64,000 nt of DNA from Methylonatrum sp040877625 (GTDB taxonomy: Bacteria > Pseudomonadota > Gammaproteobacteria > Nitrococcales > Aquisalimonadaceae). The stretch covers positions 99,654-163,653 of the forward strand of contig JBBDNK010000005.1 in the NCBI GenBank assembly GCA_040877625.1. Direction: 5' to 3'. Shown here piece after piece: positions 40,422 to 48,651 of this stretch. The notes beneath the pieces are model-generated. The model did not search any database and was not told where the DNA came from. It worked only from the letters and a program-made list of their open reading frames with translations. The translations under genes and the position numbers were made by a program. Every line of letters begins with the position of its first letter. Within the stretch, counting starts at the first letter, position 1.

Positions 40422-42326
40422 TTACCTCGTTGCGGGCGCGCCGGCGTGGTCAGCGCGCTGTCGGAGCATCAGCGCGGTGAGCACCGCGATGCTGGCGGCA
40501 ATGAAGCCGACAATGTTCGGCATCCAGCCCAGCCAGGTCGCGTCGTGTGGAATGAGCAGGAGGACGCCGGCGGCGCCGGTGAGCAGACGCATGGCCCAGC
40601 CCCTGGGGCCGGCCAGATAGCCGGTTATCGCGCTACAGGCGAGCCAGATCCCGGCCACCGCGGTGATCGGCGTTACCACGTTGTCCCAGGCATCGCCGGC
40701 GAGCAGCATGCTGGGCGAGAGCACGAACAGGAACGGGATCAAGTAGGCCACCCAGCCCATCACGGCGGAGCGCAGCGCGGTTTCCATCGGCCGGGTCTGC
40801 GCGATGCTGGCGGCGGTGAACGCTGCCAGCGCGATCGGCGGGGTGATCATGGACAGCATGCCGTAGTACAGGATGAACAGATGCGCCGCCATGGGCTCCA
40901 CGCCCACCGCCACCAGTGACGGTGCCAGCAGCGTGGCCAGCAGCACATACACACCGACCGTCGGCATGCCCATGCCGAGCAGGATGGCGGAGCCGGCGAC
41001 CAGCAGCAGCAGACCGGCCAGCGTGCCTTCGCCGAGGCGGGCGAGGCCGTCTGTCAGCGAGAAGCCGATGCCGGTGACGTTCAGTGTGCCGATGACGATA
41101 CCGGCGCCGGCGGCGATGACGACCACGGTGACCACGGTTCTGCCGGTGCCGGCGAGGGCGCCGATGCAGCTGCGCAGGGTCAGGCGGTCCTTGCCGTAGC
41201 CGAAGACCAGGCCGATGACCGCAACGGTGATCGCGGCGAGCAGGGCCGCGTTGAAGGCCTGCATGGCATAGACGAACAAGGCGATGATCAGTACCGCGAA
41301 TGGCAGGATATAGGCGCCGCCTCGGCGCAGTACCTGCCATTTGTCGGGGATCATGTCCGCCGGTAGGGAGGCCAGATTGCGTCGGGCGGCGTAGAGATCC
41401 ACCAGGATGAACAGGGAGACGTAATACAGCAGTGCCGGCACCAGTGCGGCGATCACCACCTCCCGGTACGGTATCTGCAGAAACTCGGCCATCAGAAAGG
41501 CCACCGCGCCCATGATCGGCGGCATGAGCTGACCGCCGGTGGAGGCCACGGCCTCGATCGCCGCGGCGTCCTTGGCCGGGTAGCCGGTGCTGCGCATCAG
41601 CCGTATCGTGACCACGCCGGTGGAGGCGACGTTGGATACCGCGCTGCCCGATATGGAGCCGAACAGACCCGAGGCGATGATGGCGATCTTGGATGGCCCG
41701 CCCCGGAAACGGCCCATGAGGGACATGGCGATATCGGTGAAGAAGTTCGCGCCGCCGGAACGGAACAACAACTCGCCGACCAGCAGAAAGCCGACCACGA
41801 TGGTTGCCGAAACCAGCAGCGGCGTGCCCAGAATCGCGTTGGTGTCGGTGGCCAGGTAAACGAACAGCTCGGTCAGCGGCACTTCCCGGCCCTGCATCGA
41901 ACCGGGAATGAGGTGGCCAAAGGCGCCAAGCAACAGGAAAAACGAAATCAGTAATGCCAGCACGCTACCCGCCACCCGGCGGATGGCCTCCACCAGACCG
42001 ACCAGGCAGACGAGGGAGATCACCAGCACGTCGGCCCGGATGTCGTACACCGCGAGCATCATCCGCTCGTAGTGCACGGCCATGTAGAGCCCGGCGCCGA
42101 ACACGGCAACGCTCGCGATCCAGTCATACAGCGGCGCGGCCCCGTCCCTGGGCGTGCCGCGCGCGCTGATCTCCAGCAAGGCGATCGGTAGCGCCAGCGC
42201 CAGTGCCACGGCGAGGAACTGCTCGGTATAGAGCGACAGGCCCAGCCACCGAGGCACGTTGAGGGTCCAGGCGATCGCCACCAGCGTAAGCGTGGCGCAA
42301 AGGACGGATGAAATCGTGCGAGTCAT
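40422..42326 (-). CDS. TRAP transporter fused permease, TAXI type (third)
   Basis: Fused TRAP membrane component of 634 residues. Landmarks are FGSISGSAVSNVASTG, AIEAVASTGGQLMPPIMGA and LGMGMPTVGVYVLLATL, the same series as in the permeases at 16451 and 19630. The start at 42326 has GGAG ten bases upstream. It lies 35 bases after the TAXI receptor and six before the sulfatase, so receptor, permease and sulfatase form one operon, probably under the LysR protein encoded upstream. Confidence 0.92.
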   Translation of the reverse strand: MTRTISSVLCATLTLVAIAWTLNVPRWLGLSLYTEQFLAVALALALPIALLEISARGTPRDGAAPLYDWIASVAVFGAGLYMAVHYERMMLAVYDIRADVLVISLVCLVGLVEAIRRVAGSVLALLISFFLLLGAFGHLIPGSMQGREVPLTELFVYLATDTNAILGTPLLVSATIVVGFLLVGELLFRSGGANFFTDIAMSLMGRFRGGPSKIAIIASGLFGSISGSAVSNVASTGVVTIRLMRSTGYPAKDAAAIEAVASTGGQLMPPIMGAVAFLMAEFLQIPYREVVIAALVPALLYYVSLFILVDLYAARRNLASLPADMIPDKWQVLRRGGAYILPFAVLIIALFVYAMQAFNAALLAAITVAVIGLVFGYGKDRLTLRSCIGALAGTGRTVVTVVVIAAGAGIVIGTLNVTGIGFSLTDGLARLGEGTLAGLLLLVAGSAILLGMGMPTVGVYVLLATLLAPSLVAVGVEPMAAHLFILYYGMLSMITPPIALAAFTAASIAQTRPMETALRSAVMGWVAYLIPFLFVLSPSMLLAGDAWDNVVTPITAVAGIWLACSAITGYLAGPRGWAMRLLTGAAGVLLLIPHDATWLGWMPNIVGFIAASIAVLTALMLRQRADHAGAPATR

Positions 42327-42361
42327 GATAGGCGCGCTCCGGTCGATGGCGCGGAGCGTGG

Positions 42362-43321
42362 TTAGTCGATCAGGCCGCGCTCACGGAAAAACGCCAGCGC
42401 CGCCGGGTGATAGGGCGCACCGAAGTCGCGATACATGCCGTCGACATTGAATGCGCGGAAGGCGCCGTGGGTCGCCGCAATGTCGTCCGCATCCTCTACC
42501 AGCGTTTCGAGCAGCGCACGTACGGTCTCGTCGCTGACCTGCGAGTTGGTGACCAGCAGCATGGACGAGGACAGCATTGGCGTCGGCTCGACGATCCACG
42601 GTGTGGCTGAGTTCGGCTGCACGGTCTCGATGTAGCTGCTGGGGGTTATGCCCTGCATGATCTTCTCGGCTTCGCCGCTGTTCTCCACCGGGATAAAGCG
42701 GATGCCGCCGCGTACCGAGGCATGGGTCTGGGCGACGCGGCCGGCGTTTACCGAGTAGATCGCGGCGTCAATACCGCCGGAGGCAAGCTCATCCAGGCCC
42801 CGGGTGCCGTCCGGCACGGAAACTTCTTCAATGTCTTCCAGCGTCATGCCCACGGTGGCCAGCGTCGCCCGGGACATCATCAGCAGTGGGCGCTGGCGCG
42901 GAAAGCTCGAGGCCACGCGCTTGCCCCGCAGGTCGGAGATCGAGTGAATGTCGGAGTCATTCTTGACCGTGAAGCCGACCGTCAGCGGAAACAGCACGGC
43001 CACGACGCGCAGCTCTTCCAGGGGCTTGCCGTTGAACATGGCCTTGCCCTGATGGCCGAGAAGCGTCGGGATGCTGGGCGTCACGGTGAGGTCGAAGGAG
43101 CCGCGATTGAGGCCGGGCAGGATTACTTCCGGGCCGCCCTGGGGTACGACGCGGGAGCGCATGCCGCGGTCGCCGGCGGCACTGCCGATGGCCGCGCTGA
43201 TGGCGTAACCGACAGAGCCCTGGGGGTTCGACCCGAAGGTCAGCGTCTGGGCCGCGGCCGTGCCGAGGCACGCAGTTGTCAGGGCGGTCGCGAGCAGTGC
43301 GCGAGGGATGAAGCTGAGCAT
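42362..43321 (-). CDS. TAXI-family TRAP transporter solute-binding protein (third)
   Basis: Receptor of 319 residues. The signal peptide ends TAAAQT near residue 25 and is followed by LTFGSNPQGSVGYAISAA and DLRGKRVASSF. It is more divergent from the other two receptors in the window than they are from each other in the middle region, where GGPEVILPGL replaces the usual STxYLPL. That change may mean a different ligand. GAGGAGAACC precedes the ATG. It is first in the operon with the permease and sulfatase. Confidence 0.9.
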   Translation of the reverse strand: MLSFIPRALLATALTTACLGTAAAQTLTFGSNPQGSVGYAISAAIGSAAGDRGMRSRVVPQGGPEVILPGLNRGSFDLTVTPSIPTLLGHQGKAMFNGKPLEELRVVAVLFPLTVGFTVKNDSDIHSISDLRGKRVASSFPRQRPLLMMSRATLATVGMTLEDIEEVSVPDGTRGLDELASGGIDAAIYSVNAGRVAQTHASVRGGIRFIPVENSGEAEKIMQGITPSSYIETVQPNSATPWIVEPTPMLSSSMLLVTNSQVSDETVRALLETLVEDADDIAATHGAFRAFNVDGMYRDFGAPYHPAALAFFRERGLID

Positions 43322-43395
43322 GGTGGTTCTCCTCGATCTGGCTTTGAATGGCGGCTTTTATTGCCGCCTCAGCGTAGCTACCCTAGATAACCTGA

Positions 43396-43439
43396 ACTTT
43401 ATCGCCATATAAAGTGATTAAAACGGCATTTAAGTGATT
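43396..43439 (-). promoter_or_regulatory. Putative LysR operator upstream of the TAXI-TRAP-sulfatase operon
   Basis: ACTTTAT (43396-43402) and ATAAAGT (43409-43415) form a perfect inverted repeat with a six-base gap. AAGTGATT occurs twice, at 43413-43420 and 43432-43439, 19 bases apart. The site lies between the LysR gene and the receptor gene, which suits activation of the latter. Confidence 0.5.
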
Positions 43440-43440
43440 T

Positions 43441-44379
43441 TTACTCACGTTTCTTCGGCCGTGAGTGGTCGCGGCAGACGTCGCGAACGGTTCCGATCAG
43501 CTCGGTACTGAGCCGCGTCAGGCCTGCCTCGGTACGCGTCGAGATACCGACCGGTGCGGCCGTGGGGCTCATATCGATCGGCAGGTCCCGAAGGCGGCCC
43601 TGCTCGAGATCGGCCGCGACCATGCCGCGCGGTGTGACCCAGAGCGCATCGGAGTCCAGGGTGTAGCGGCGTCCGAACTCCGCTGAAATCGTCTCCACGG
43701 TATCCGGCAGCTCGGTCAGGCCGTGGCTGATCAGGAACCTGTCGCAGTCGTGGCGGATGATCGTGCCCGCCAACGGCACGAGGATGGTGAACCCGGCAAG
43801 GGCCTCGATCTCGAGCGCACCATGCGCCAGTAGCGGGTGACCCGGCCGCGCCACCAGGGCCAGGCTTTCGTAGAAAAGCTCCTCGAAGCGTAGCCCCATC
43901 ATCTCCGCCGGCCCGGCCAGACGGCCGACCACGAAATCCACCTCGGCAACCCGCAATTGAGTCAGCAACTGGCGGTTGGTGCCGGTGACCACCGCGACCG
44001 GTGTCTCGGGGTGCGCCTGTTTGAAGATCGCCACGGCCCGCGGCAGCAACTCGGCGGCGACATTCGGCAGCGCGCCCATCAGCACCGAGCGGCGGGCGTT
44101 TCGGCGGCTGTGTGCGACCAGATCCAGGCCCTGGCGGACGGCGGTGATGCTGGCGCTGGCATAACGGTAGAAGATCTCACCGGCTGGCGTCAGCGTGGCG
44201 CCGCGTCGATTGCGCTCGATCAACCGCTCGCCGACAACACTTTCCAGCTCGCTGAGCGTCTTGGAGGTTGCCGACTGGGTAATCGCCAGCGCATCGGCGG
44301 CCTTCGCCAGGCTGCCGCGCCGTACGATCTCGACAAAGCACTGGAGGTGGCGTTGTTTTACCCGGTCGTAAGTGCCCAT
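43441..44379 (-). CDS. LysR-family transcriptional regulator
   Basis: Regulator of 312 residues. The helix-turn-helix region covers about 8-60 (RHLQCFVEIVRRGSLAKAA, then LAITQSATSKTLSELE), and a periplasmic-binding-protein-like effector domain follows. It resembles the PcaQ/GbpR group that responds to aromatic acids or sugars acids. ATG 44379 was chosen because MGTYDRVKQRHL is the normal opening; the frame from 44676 adds 99 nonconserved residues. It lies upstream of the TAXI operon on the same strand and diverges from the SDR-dctPQM operon, so it may control either. Confidence 0.87.
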   Translation of the reverse strand: MGTYDRVKQRHLQCFVEIVRRGSLAKAADALAITQSATSKTLSELESVVGERLIERNRRGATLTPAGEIFYRYASASITAVRQGLDLVAHSRRNARRSVLMGALPNVAAELLPRAVAIFKQAHPETPVAVVTGTNRQLLTQLRVAEVDFVVGRLAGPAEMMGLRFEELFYESLALVARPGHPLLAHGALEIEALAGFTILVPLAGTIIRHDCDRFLISHGLTELPDTVETISAEFGRRYTLDSDALWVTPRGMVAADLEQGRLRDLPIDMSPTAAPVGISTRTEAGLTRLSTELIGTVRDVCRDHSRPKKRE

Positions 44380-44426
44380 TGCCGATGGTCGTCTCTTCAG
44401 GGGCCGGTTGCGATGGCATTGAGTTG

Positions 44427-44469
44427 AAAATCGAGAATGGTTATCAAAATCGATCGCTCTTGCTATTCT
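44427..44469 (+). promoter_or_regulatory. Promoter of the SDR-dctPQM operon with direct repeats
   Basis: TTATCA (44441-44446), a 17-base spacer, and TATTCT (44464-44469) preceded by TGC form an extended -10 promoter. AAAATCGA occurs at 44427-44434 and 44446-44453, 19 bases apart, so the two copies face the same side of the helix. The second overlaps the -35 end. They are candidate sites for the divergent LysR protein. Confidence 0.5.
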
Positions 44470-44615
44470 GACGCCATCGTTTGGTCGGGGCGAGCCCCTG
44501 GACAGTGTGCTGCCGCCGATGGCGGGAATGTGTTTCATATAGCGGTCCAGCACCGCACATGATAGGACCATACCAATGCGGCTGACGTTGCGGTAATCGA
44601 AACAAGGGGAAACGC

Positions 44616-45404
44616 GTGCCCATGGCCGCAACGAGCATACTCGATCGCCTGTTCTCGCTGTCCGGCCGCACCGCACTGGTTACCGGCGCCGCGCGAGGCT
44701 TCGGCCTGATGATGGCGCGCGGCATGGCCGAAGCCGGCGCGCATGTCGTGCTCAACGACAGGGACGGCCGAGCGCTGCAGCACTCGGTTGCCGCGCTCAC
44801 GGACGAGGGGCTGGAGGTCTCGGCGGCGGCCTTCGACGTGACCGACGCCGCCGCCGTGAACAGCGCCGTGCAGGCAATTGCCGGACAGCGCGGGCGGCTT
44901 GATATCCTGATCAACAATGCGGCCATTCAGAACCGCAAACCGGTGCTGGAGTACAGTGCCGAGGAATGGCGTGCCATTATCGAGACCGATCTGACCGGCT
45001 GCTTCCTGGTCGCCCAGGCCGCCGCCCGCGTCATGCAGCCGCAGGGCAGTGGCCGCATCATTAATATCGCCTCGATTGTGGCCCACGTCGGGCGTGCGCG
45101 GCTGGCACCCTATACCAGCGCCAAGGCCGGGCTGGAGGGGCTGACCCGGGTGCTGGCGGCGGAGTTCGGCGCCTCCGGCATTACCGCCAACGCCATTGCG
45201 CCGGGTTATTTCAGGACGGATTTCAATCAGGCGTTGTTAACGGACACCGCGTTCGTGGAGTGGGTCGAGGGTCGAACCCCGACCGGCCGCTGGGGCGATC
45301 CGGAGGATCTGCTCGGGGCCGTCATTTACCTGGCCTCGGACGCTGCCGCCTACGTCAACGGCGCGGTGCTCACCGTCGATGGTGGGCTGGTGGCGACGAT
45401 GTGA
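44616..45404 (+). CDS. Short-chain dehydrogenase/reductase (SDR)
   Basis: Oxidoreductase of 262 residues with the classical SDR pattern: cofactor loop TGAARGFG at residue 24, NNAA, the catalytic Ser in NIASI, and Tyr-Lys in YTSAK. It is closest in style to gluconate 5-dehydrogenase and 3-oxoacyl-ACP reductase types, so the substrate could be a sugar acid or hydroxy acid. GTG 44616 lies five bases after AAGGGGA; ATG 44622 is the alternative. It precedes dctPQM by 54 bases and may oxidise the compound that system imports. Confidence 0.87.
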   Translation: MPMAATSILDRLFSLSGRTALVTGAARGFGLMMARGMAEAGAHVVLNDRDGRALQHSVAALTDEGLEVSAAAFDVTDAAAVNSAVQAIAGQRGRLDILINNAAIQNRKPVLEYSAEEWRAIIETDLTGCFLVAQAAARVMQPQGSGRIINIASIVAHVGRARLAPYTSAKAGLEGLTRVLAAEFGASGITANAIAPGYFRTDFNQALLTDTAFVEWVEGRTPTGRWGDPEDLLGAVIYLASDAAAYVNGAVLTVDGGLVATM

Positions 45405-45458
45405 TGTCTTCAGAAAGCAGTTTTGTACAACAGATCCACGATCAAGGCTGAGGAACTT

Positions 45459-46442
45459 ATGAAAAAGTTATTGTTATCCGCTACCGCCGTCGCGCTCGCG
45501 TTTGGTTCGATCGCCGTTCAGGCCAAGGAACTCCGGCTCGGCCTCATCACGCCGCCGCCGCACGGCTGGACGATCGAGGCCCAGGCATTGGGCGAGTCGC
45601 TGGAACAGGAAAGCGATGGCCGCTACTCGATCAATGTCTTCCCGTCCGGGCAGCTCGGCAACGAGGCGCAAATGCTGCAGCAGCTGCAGACCGGTGCGCT
45701 GGATATGGCCTTCATGACCATGGCCGAAGTTTCCAATCGGGTGCCCAACATGGGTGCGTTCTTTGCGCCCTATCTGGTGGACGATATCAGCGGCGCGGCC
45801 GCCTTGCTGCAAAGCGATGTCGCCTACGAGCTGCTCGACGAACTGCCCGGCAAGGTAGGTGTGCGCGGCCTGGGATACGGCATGGCCGGGCTGCGTCAGA
45901 TCAACAGCCGTCACGAGATCAATTCAGTGGACGATCTTCGCGGCAGGAAAGTCCGCATCACGCCGTTCGAGCCGACCCGTGATTTCCACAATTTCCTCGG
46001 CGTGGCCGCCACGCCGATGCCGCTGCCGGCCGTTTATGATGCGCTGGCCAACGGCCAGGTGGACGCCATCGAGATGGACGTCGAGAACATGGTCAAGCAG
46101 AAGTTCCACTCGGTGGCCCCGCACGTGGTGCTGTCACGGCACATGATGTTCCCGATGATCGCGGTGGTGTCACCGCGGACCTGGGCGCAGATGTCGGAAG
46201 ACGACCGCGAGATGCTCGCGCGCCTGACACGCAAGCATCTGGTCTCCTTGCTGAACGAGAGTGTCGGTCTGGAGAAGGAGTGGGAAAATGATCTCAAGCA
46301 GCTCCCCGACGTGCGGGTGACGGAAGTCGGCCCCGAGTTCTTCGGCGATGCGATATCGCGTTGGGAAGAGCGTTGGGAGCCGAAGGCACCGGCGCTGGAG
46401 GCCCTGCGCGCCGAGGCAGCCAAGCACAATAACGCTCGCTAG
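45459..46442 (+). CDS. dctP: TRAP transporter solute-binding protein, DctP family
   Basis: Periplasmic receptor of 327 residues with signal peptide MKKLLLSATAVALAFG ending VQA near residue 23. The DctP features are GNEAQMLQQLQTGALDMAF and DLRGRKVRIT, and QVDAIEMDVENM in the ligand-binding half. The Arg in KVRIT normally binds the substrate carboxylate. ATG 45459 follows GAGGAAC. It is distinct from the three TAXI receptors in the window. The neighbouring SDR gene suggests a sugar acid or hydroxy acid ligand, by inference. Confidence 0.92.
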   Translation: MKKLLLSATAVALAFGSIAVQAKELRLGLITPPPHGWTIEAQALGESLEQESDGRYSINVFPSGQLGNEAQMLQQLQTGALDMAFMTMAEVSNRVPNMGAFFAPYLVDDISGAAALLQSDVAYELLDELPGKVGVRGLGYGMAGLRQINSRHEINSVDDLRGRKVRITPFEPTRDFHNFLGVAATPMPLPAVYDALANGQVDAIEMDVENMVKQKFHSVAPHVVLSRHMMFPMIAVVSPRTWAQMSEDDREMLARLTRKHLVSLLNESVGLEKEWENDLKQLPDVRVTEVGPEFFGDAISRWEERWEPKAPALEALRAEAAKHNNAR

Positions 46443-46452
46443 GCGTCCATGC

Positions 46453-46490
46453 GGTAGCGCCGGCCAGCCGGCGCTACCTTTTTTATTTTT
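46453..46490 (+). terminator. Terminator/attenuator between dctP and dctQ
   Basis: Perfect 12-bp stem GGTAGCGCCGGC (46453-46464), loop CA, GCCGGCGCTACC (46467-46478), then TTTTTTATTTTT. It is a strong terminator inside the operon. It should lower dctQM expression relative to the receptor, which is needed in larger amounts. Confidence 0.85.
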
Positions 46491-46504
46491 CAACGAGTGT
46501 CGGC

Positions 46505-47116
46505 ATGTCTGAAGACTCCCGTGTGAAATCATCCAGCCCGCTACCGTCGTTCATTTTTCGCATCAGCGCCGCGGTCGCGGCGGTGGAAAAGGTCGTGGCG
46601 TCTTTGCTGATCGCGGCGGTGGCGGTGCTGATCCTGCTCAACGTCTTCACCCGCTACGCCGGTTACGCGCTTTACTGGGTTGACGAGCTTGCCATTTACA
46701 CCATGGTCTGGGCGGCGCTGGTGGCCGGCTCTTTGAGTGTGCGCCGGCGCATGCTGATCAGCGTGACGCTGGTAATCGACGTCGTGGGCCGTCGTGTCCA
46801 GCGCGCGATGCTGGCCGCCAACGACGTCATCATGCTTGTCTTCAGCTGCTTTCTGATCTGGCTGTGCTGGATCTGGTTCAATCCCTGGCTGTTTGCGCAG
46901 GCGGGTTTTGACGTCGGGACCTTTGTCATGGAGACGGGCAACTTCATCTACGGCGAACCGACCAATACGCTCGGTATCCGCAAGGTCTGGCTGTGGCTGA
47001 TCATGCCGGTGTTCGCTTTCACCGTGACCATTCACAGTCTGGCCAATACGATCGAGACGATATGGCTCGGCAACACCGAGCCGTATGCGCAACCGGACGG
47101 GAGTGCGGGTCAGTGA
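46505..47116 (+). CDS. dctQ: TRAP transporter small permease, DctQ family
   Basis: Membrane protein of 203 residues with four hydrophobic segments. The family landmark is RYAGYALYWVDELAIYTMVW near residues 45-65 and SVRRRMLISV after it. It supports the large subunit in sodium-driven uptake. ATG 46505 lies after the terminator, with a weak ribosome site. A loop between TM3 and TM4 (about 145-160) is longer than usual. Its stop overlaps the dctM start by four bases. Confidence 0.88.
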   Translation: MSEDSRVKSSSPLPSFIFRISAAVAAVEKVVASLLIAAVAVLILLNVFTRYAGYALYWVDELAIYTMVWAALVAGSLSVRRRMLISVTLVIDVVGRRVQRAMLAANDVIMLVFSCFLIWLCWIWFNPWLFAQAGFDVGTFVMETGNFIYGEPTNTLGIRKVWLWLIMPVFAFTVTIHSLANTIETIWLGNTEPYAQPDGSAGQ

Positions 47117-48375
47117 TCATTCTGGCTGTTTTCATCGCGCTGCTGTTTCTCGGATTGCCTATTGCCATTGTGCTGGCGGTAACGGCGATTGCCTATATCT
47201 ATACCTCGCAGAACGAAGTACTACTGCTGTCCTATTCACAACAGATGTTCTCCGGGCTGGAGAGTTACGGGCTGCTGGCCATCCCGCTGTTCATGCTGGT
47301 CGGTGAGATCATGCATGAGAGCGGCATCACCCGGCGGCTGATGGATGCGGCCAAGGCCTTCGTCGGTACAATCCGCGGCGGCCTGATGTACGTGAATCTG
47401 CTGGCCAATATGATGCTGGCGTCGATACTGGGTTCGGCGGCGGCGCAGATCGCAATCATGACCCAGGTCATGGTGCCGGAGATGGAAAAGAGCGGTTACC
47501 GCCGCGATACGGCGGCGGCGACCACGGCGGCGGCGGGGCTGCTGTCGCCGATCATTCCGCCGTCGATGCTATTTGTCATCTACGGCGTGCTGGCGCAGGT
47601 GCCGATTGGTGAGATGTTCATCGCCGGCATCATCCCCGGCTTGATGATGGGTATCGGCTTCGTCGTCGTTATATTTATTCTCGGCCTGATCAATCCCTAT
47701 CCGCGGGGCGAGGAGCGCACCTGGCGGCAACGTGGCAGGCTGGTGCGCAACGGTTTGCCGGCGGCATTGGTGCCGCTGTTGATCGTTGGCAGTATCGTCG
47801 GCGGTTTTGCCACGGCGACGGAGTCGGCCGCTATTGCGGCACTGGCTGCATGGGTGGTTGGGCAATTCTTTTATCGCGAATTCAAGTTCAAGCACTTCGG
47901 CGGGGTGCTTTATCGGGCGGCGATGAATTCGGCGATGATCCTGCTGTTGATCGCCACCGCGCAGCTATTCGGCTGGGTCATCATTTTCGAGAACGTGCCG
48001 CAGGTGGTGGCAATCTGGATTCAGACGGTTGCCGACAGCCCGATTACGTTCATGCTGCTGGTGATCGTTCTGTTGATCATGATCGGCTGCGTGATCGACG
48101 CCATCGCGGCGCTGATTATCGTGGTGCCGATCCTGTTGCCTATTGCCACCAATGTTTACGGCATTGATCAGTACCAGTTCGGTGTGGTCGTCTGTCTGAC
48201 GTTGGTGCTGGGGCTGTTGACGCCGCCGGTGGGGTCGGGGCTGTTCATCTCCGCTTCTCTTAGCGGCCTGAAGCCGGGGCAGATTTTCCGTGCGATCTGG
48301 CCGTTTCTGTTGTCGACGCTAGCGGTGGTGGTGTTGCTGGCGTTGGATCCCTGGTTTGTTACGGTGCTGTTGTAG
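47113..48375 (+). CDS. dctM: TRAP transporter large permease, DctM family
   Basis: Transmembrane transport subunit of 420 residues with about 12 hydrophobic segments. Landmarks include AIPLFMLVGEIMHESGI, ILGSAAAQIAIM, AGLLSPIIPPS and the C-terminal LLTPPVGSGLFISASLSG. GTG 47113 overlaps the dctQ TGA (GTGA), so translation is coupled. The frame from 46993 overlaps dctQ and is not used. The hydrophobic sequence starts at residue 2, as in other DctM proteins. Confidence 0.9.
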   Translation: MIILAVFIALLFLGLPIAIVLAVTAIAYIYTSQNEVLLLSYSQQMFSGLESYGLLAIPLFMLVGEIMHESGITRRLMDAAKAFVGTIRGGLMYVNLLANMMLASILGSAAAQIAIMTQVMVPEMEKSGYRRDTAAATTAAAGLLSPIIPPSMLFVIYGVLAQVPIGEMFIAGIIPGLMMGIGFVVVIFILGLINPYPRGEERTWRQRGRLVRNGLPAALVPLLIVGSIVGGFATATESAAIAALAAWVVGQFFYREFKFKHFGGVLYRAAMNSAMILLLIATAQLFGWVIIFENVPQVVAIWIQTVADSPITFMLLVIVLLIMIGCVIDAIAALIIVVPILLPIATNVYGIDQYQFGVVVCLTLVLGLLTPPVGSGLFISASLSGLKPGQIFRAIWPFLLSTLAVVVLLALDPWFVTVLL

Positions 48376-48423
48376 GCGTGGTGAGTTTTCGGAGTGCGTC
48401 TCCGTAAGAGGTGGCTCCGATCC

Positions 48424-48605
48424 GGCCGGCTGGTGTGGCGGGTTGGCGCTCCACGTTCCGCCTGATCCGCCCGCAAGGCCTGGCCGGCCAACAGCACATC
48501 CCTGTGCTGTCGGCCGGTGGCCGCATCCCTGCGGCCACCCTTCGGGCCGGGCGGCCTTCCGGGCGGGGCTCCACGAGTCGCGCCAACCCGCCACACCAGC
48601 CGGCC
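48424..48605. repeat. 182-bp nested palindromic element
   Basis: The outer ends are a perfect 25-bp inverted repeat (48424-48448 and 48581-48605; left end GGCCGGCTGGTGTGGCGGGT). Inside lie two more hairpins with the same ATCCCT loop: ACAGCAC/GTGCTGT (48490-48509) and GTGGCCGC/GCGGCCAC (48517-48538). No coding frame is credible in it. It resembles a compound REP or a MITE-like non-coding element. It sits between dctM and the converging ACMSD gene and could also act as a terminator. Confidence 0.8.
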
Positions 48606-48651
48606 TTCGCTGTGGAGATAGCTTTCGCGTTCGGCTTATTTGGAAAGACTC

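Noticed and set aside
38938..40620. Long plus-strand frame across the sulfatase gene (560 codons)
   Set aside because: Antisense shadow; the sulfatase has a complete motif set on the other strand.
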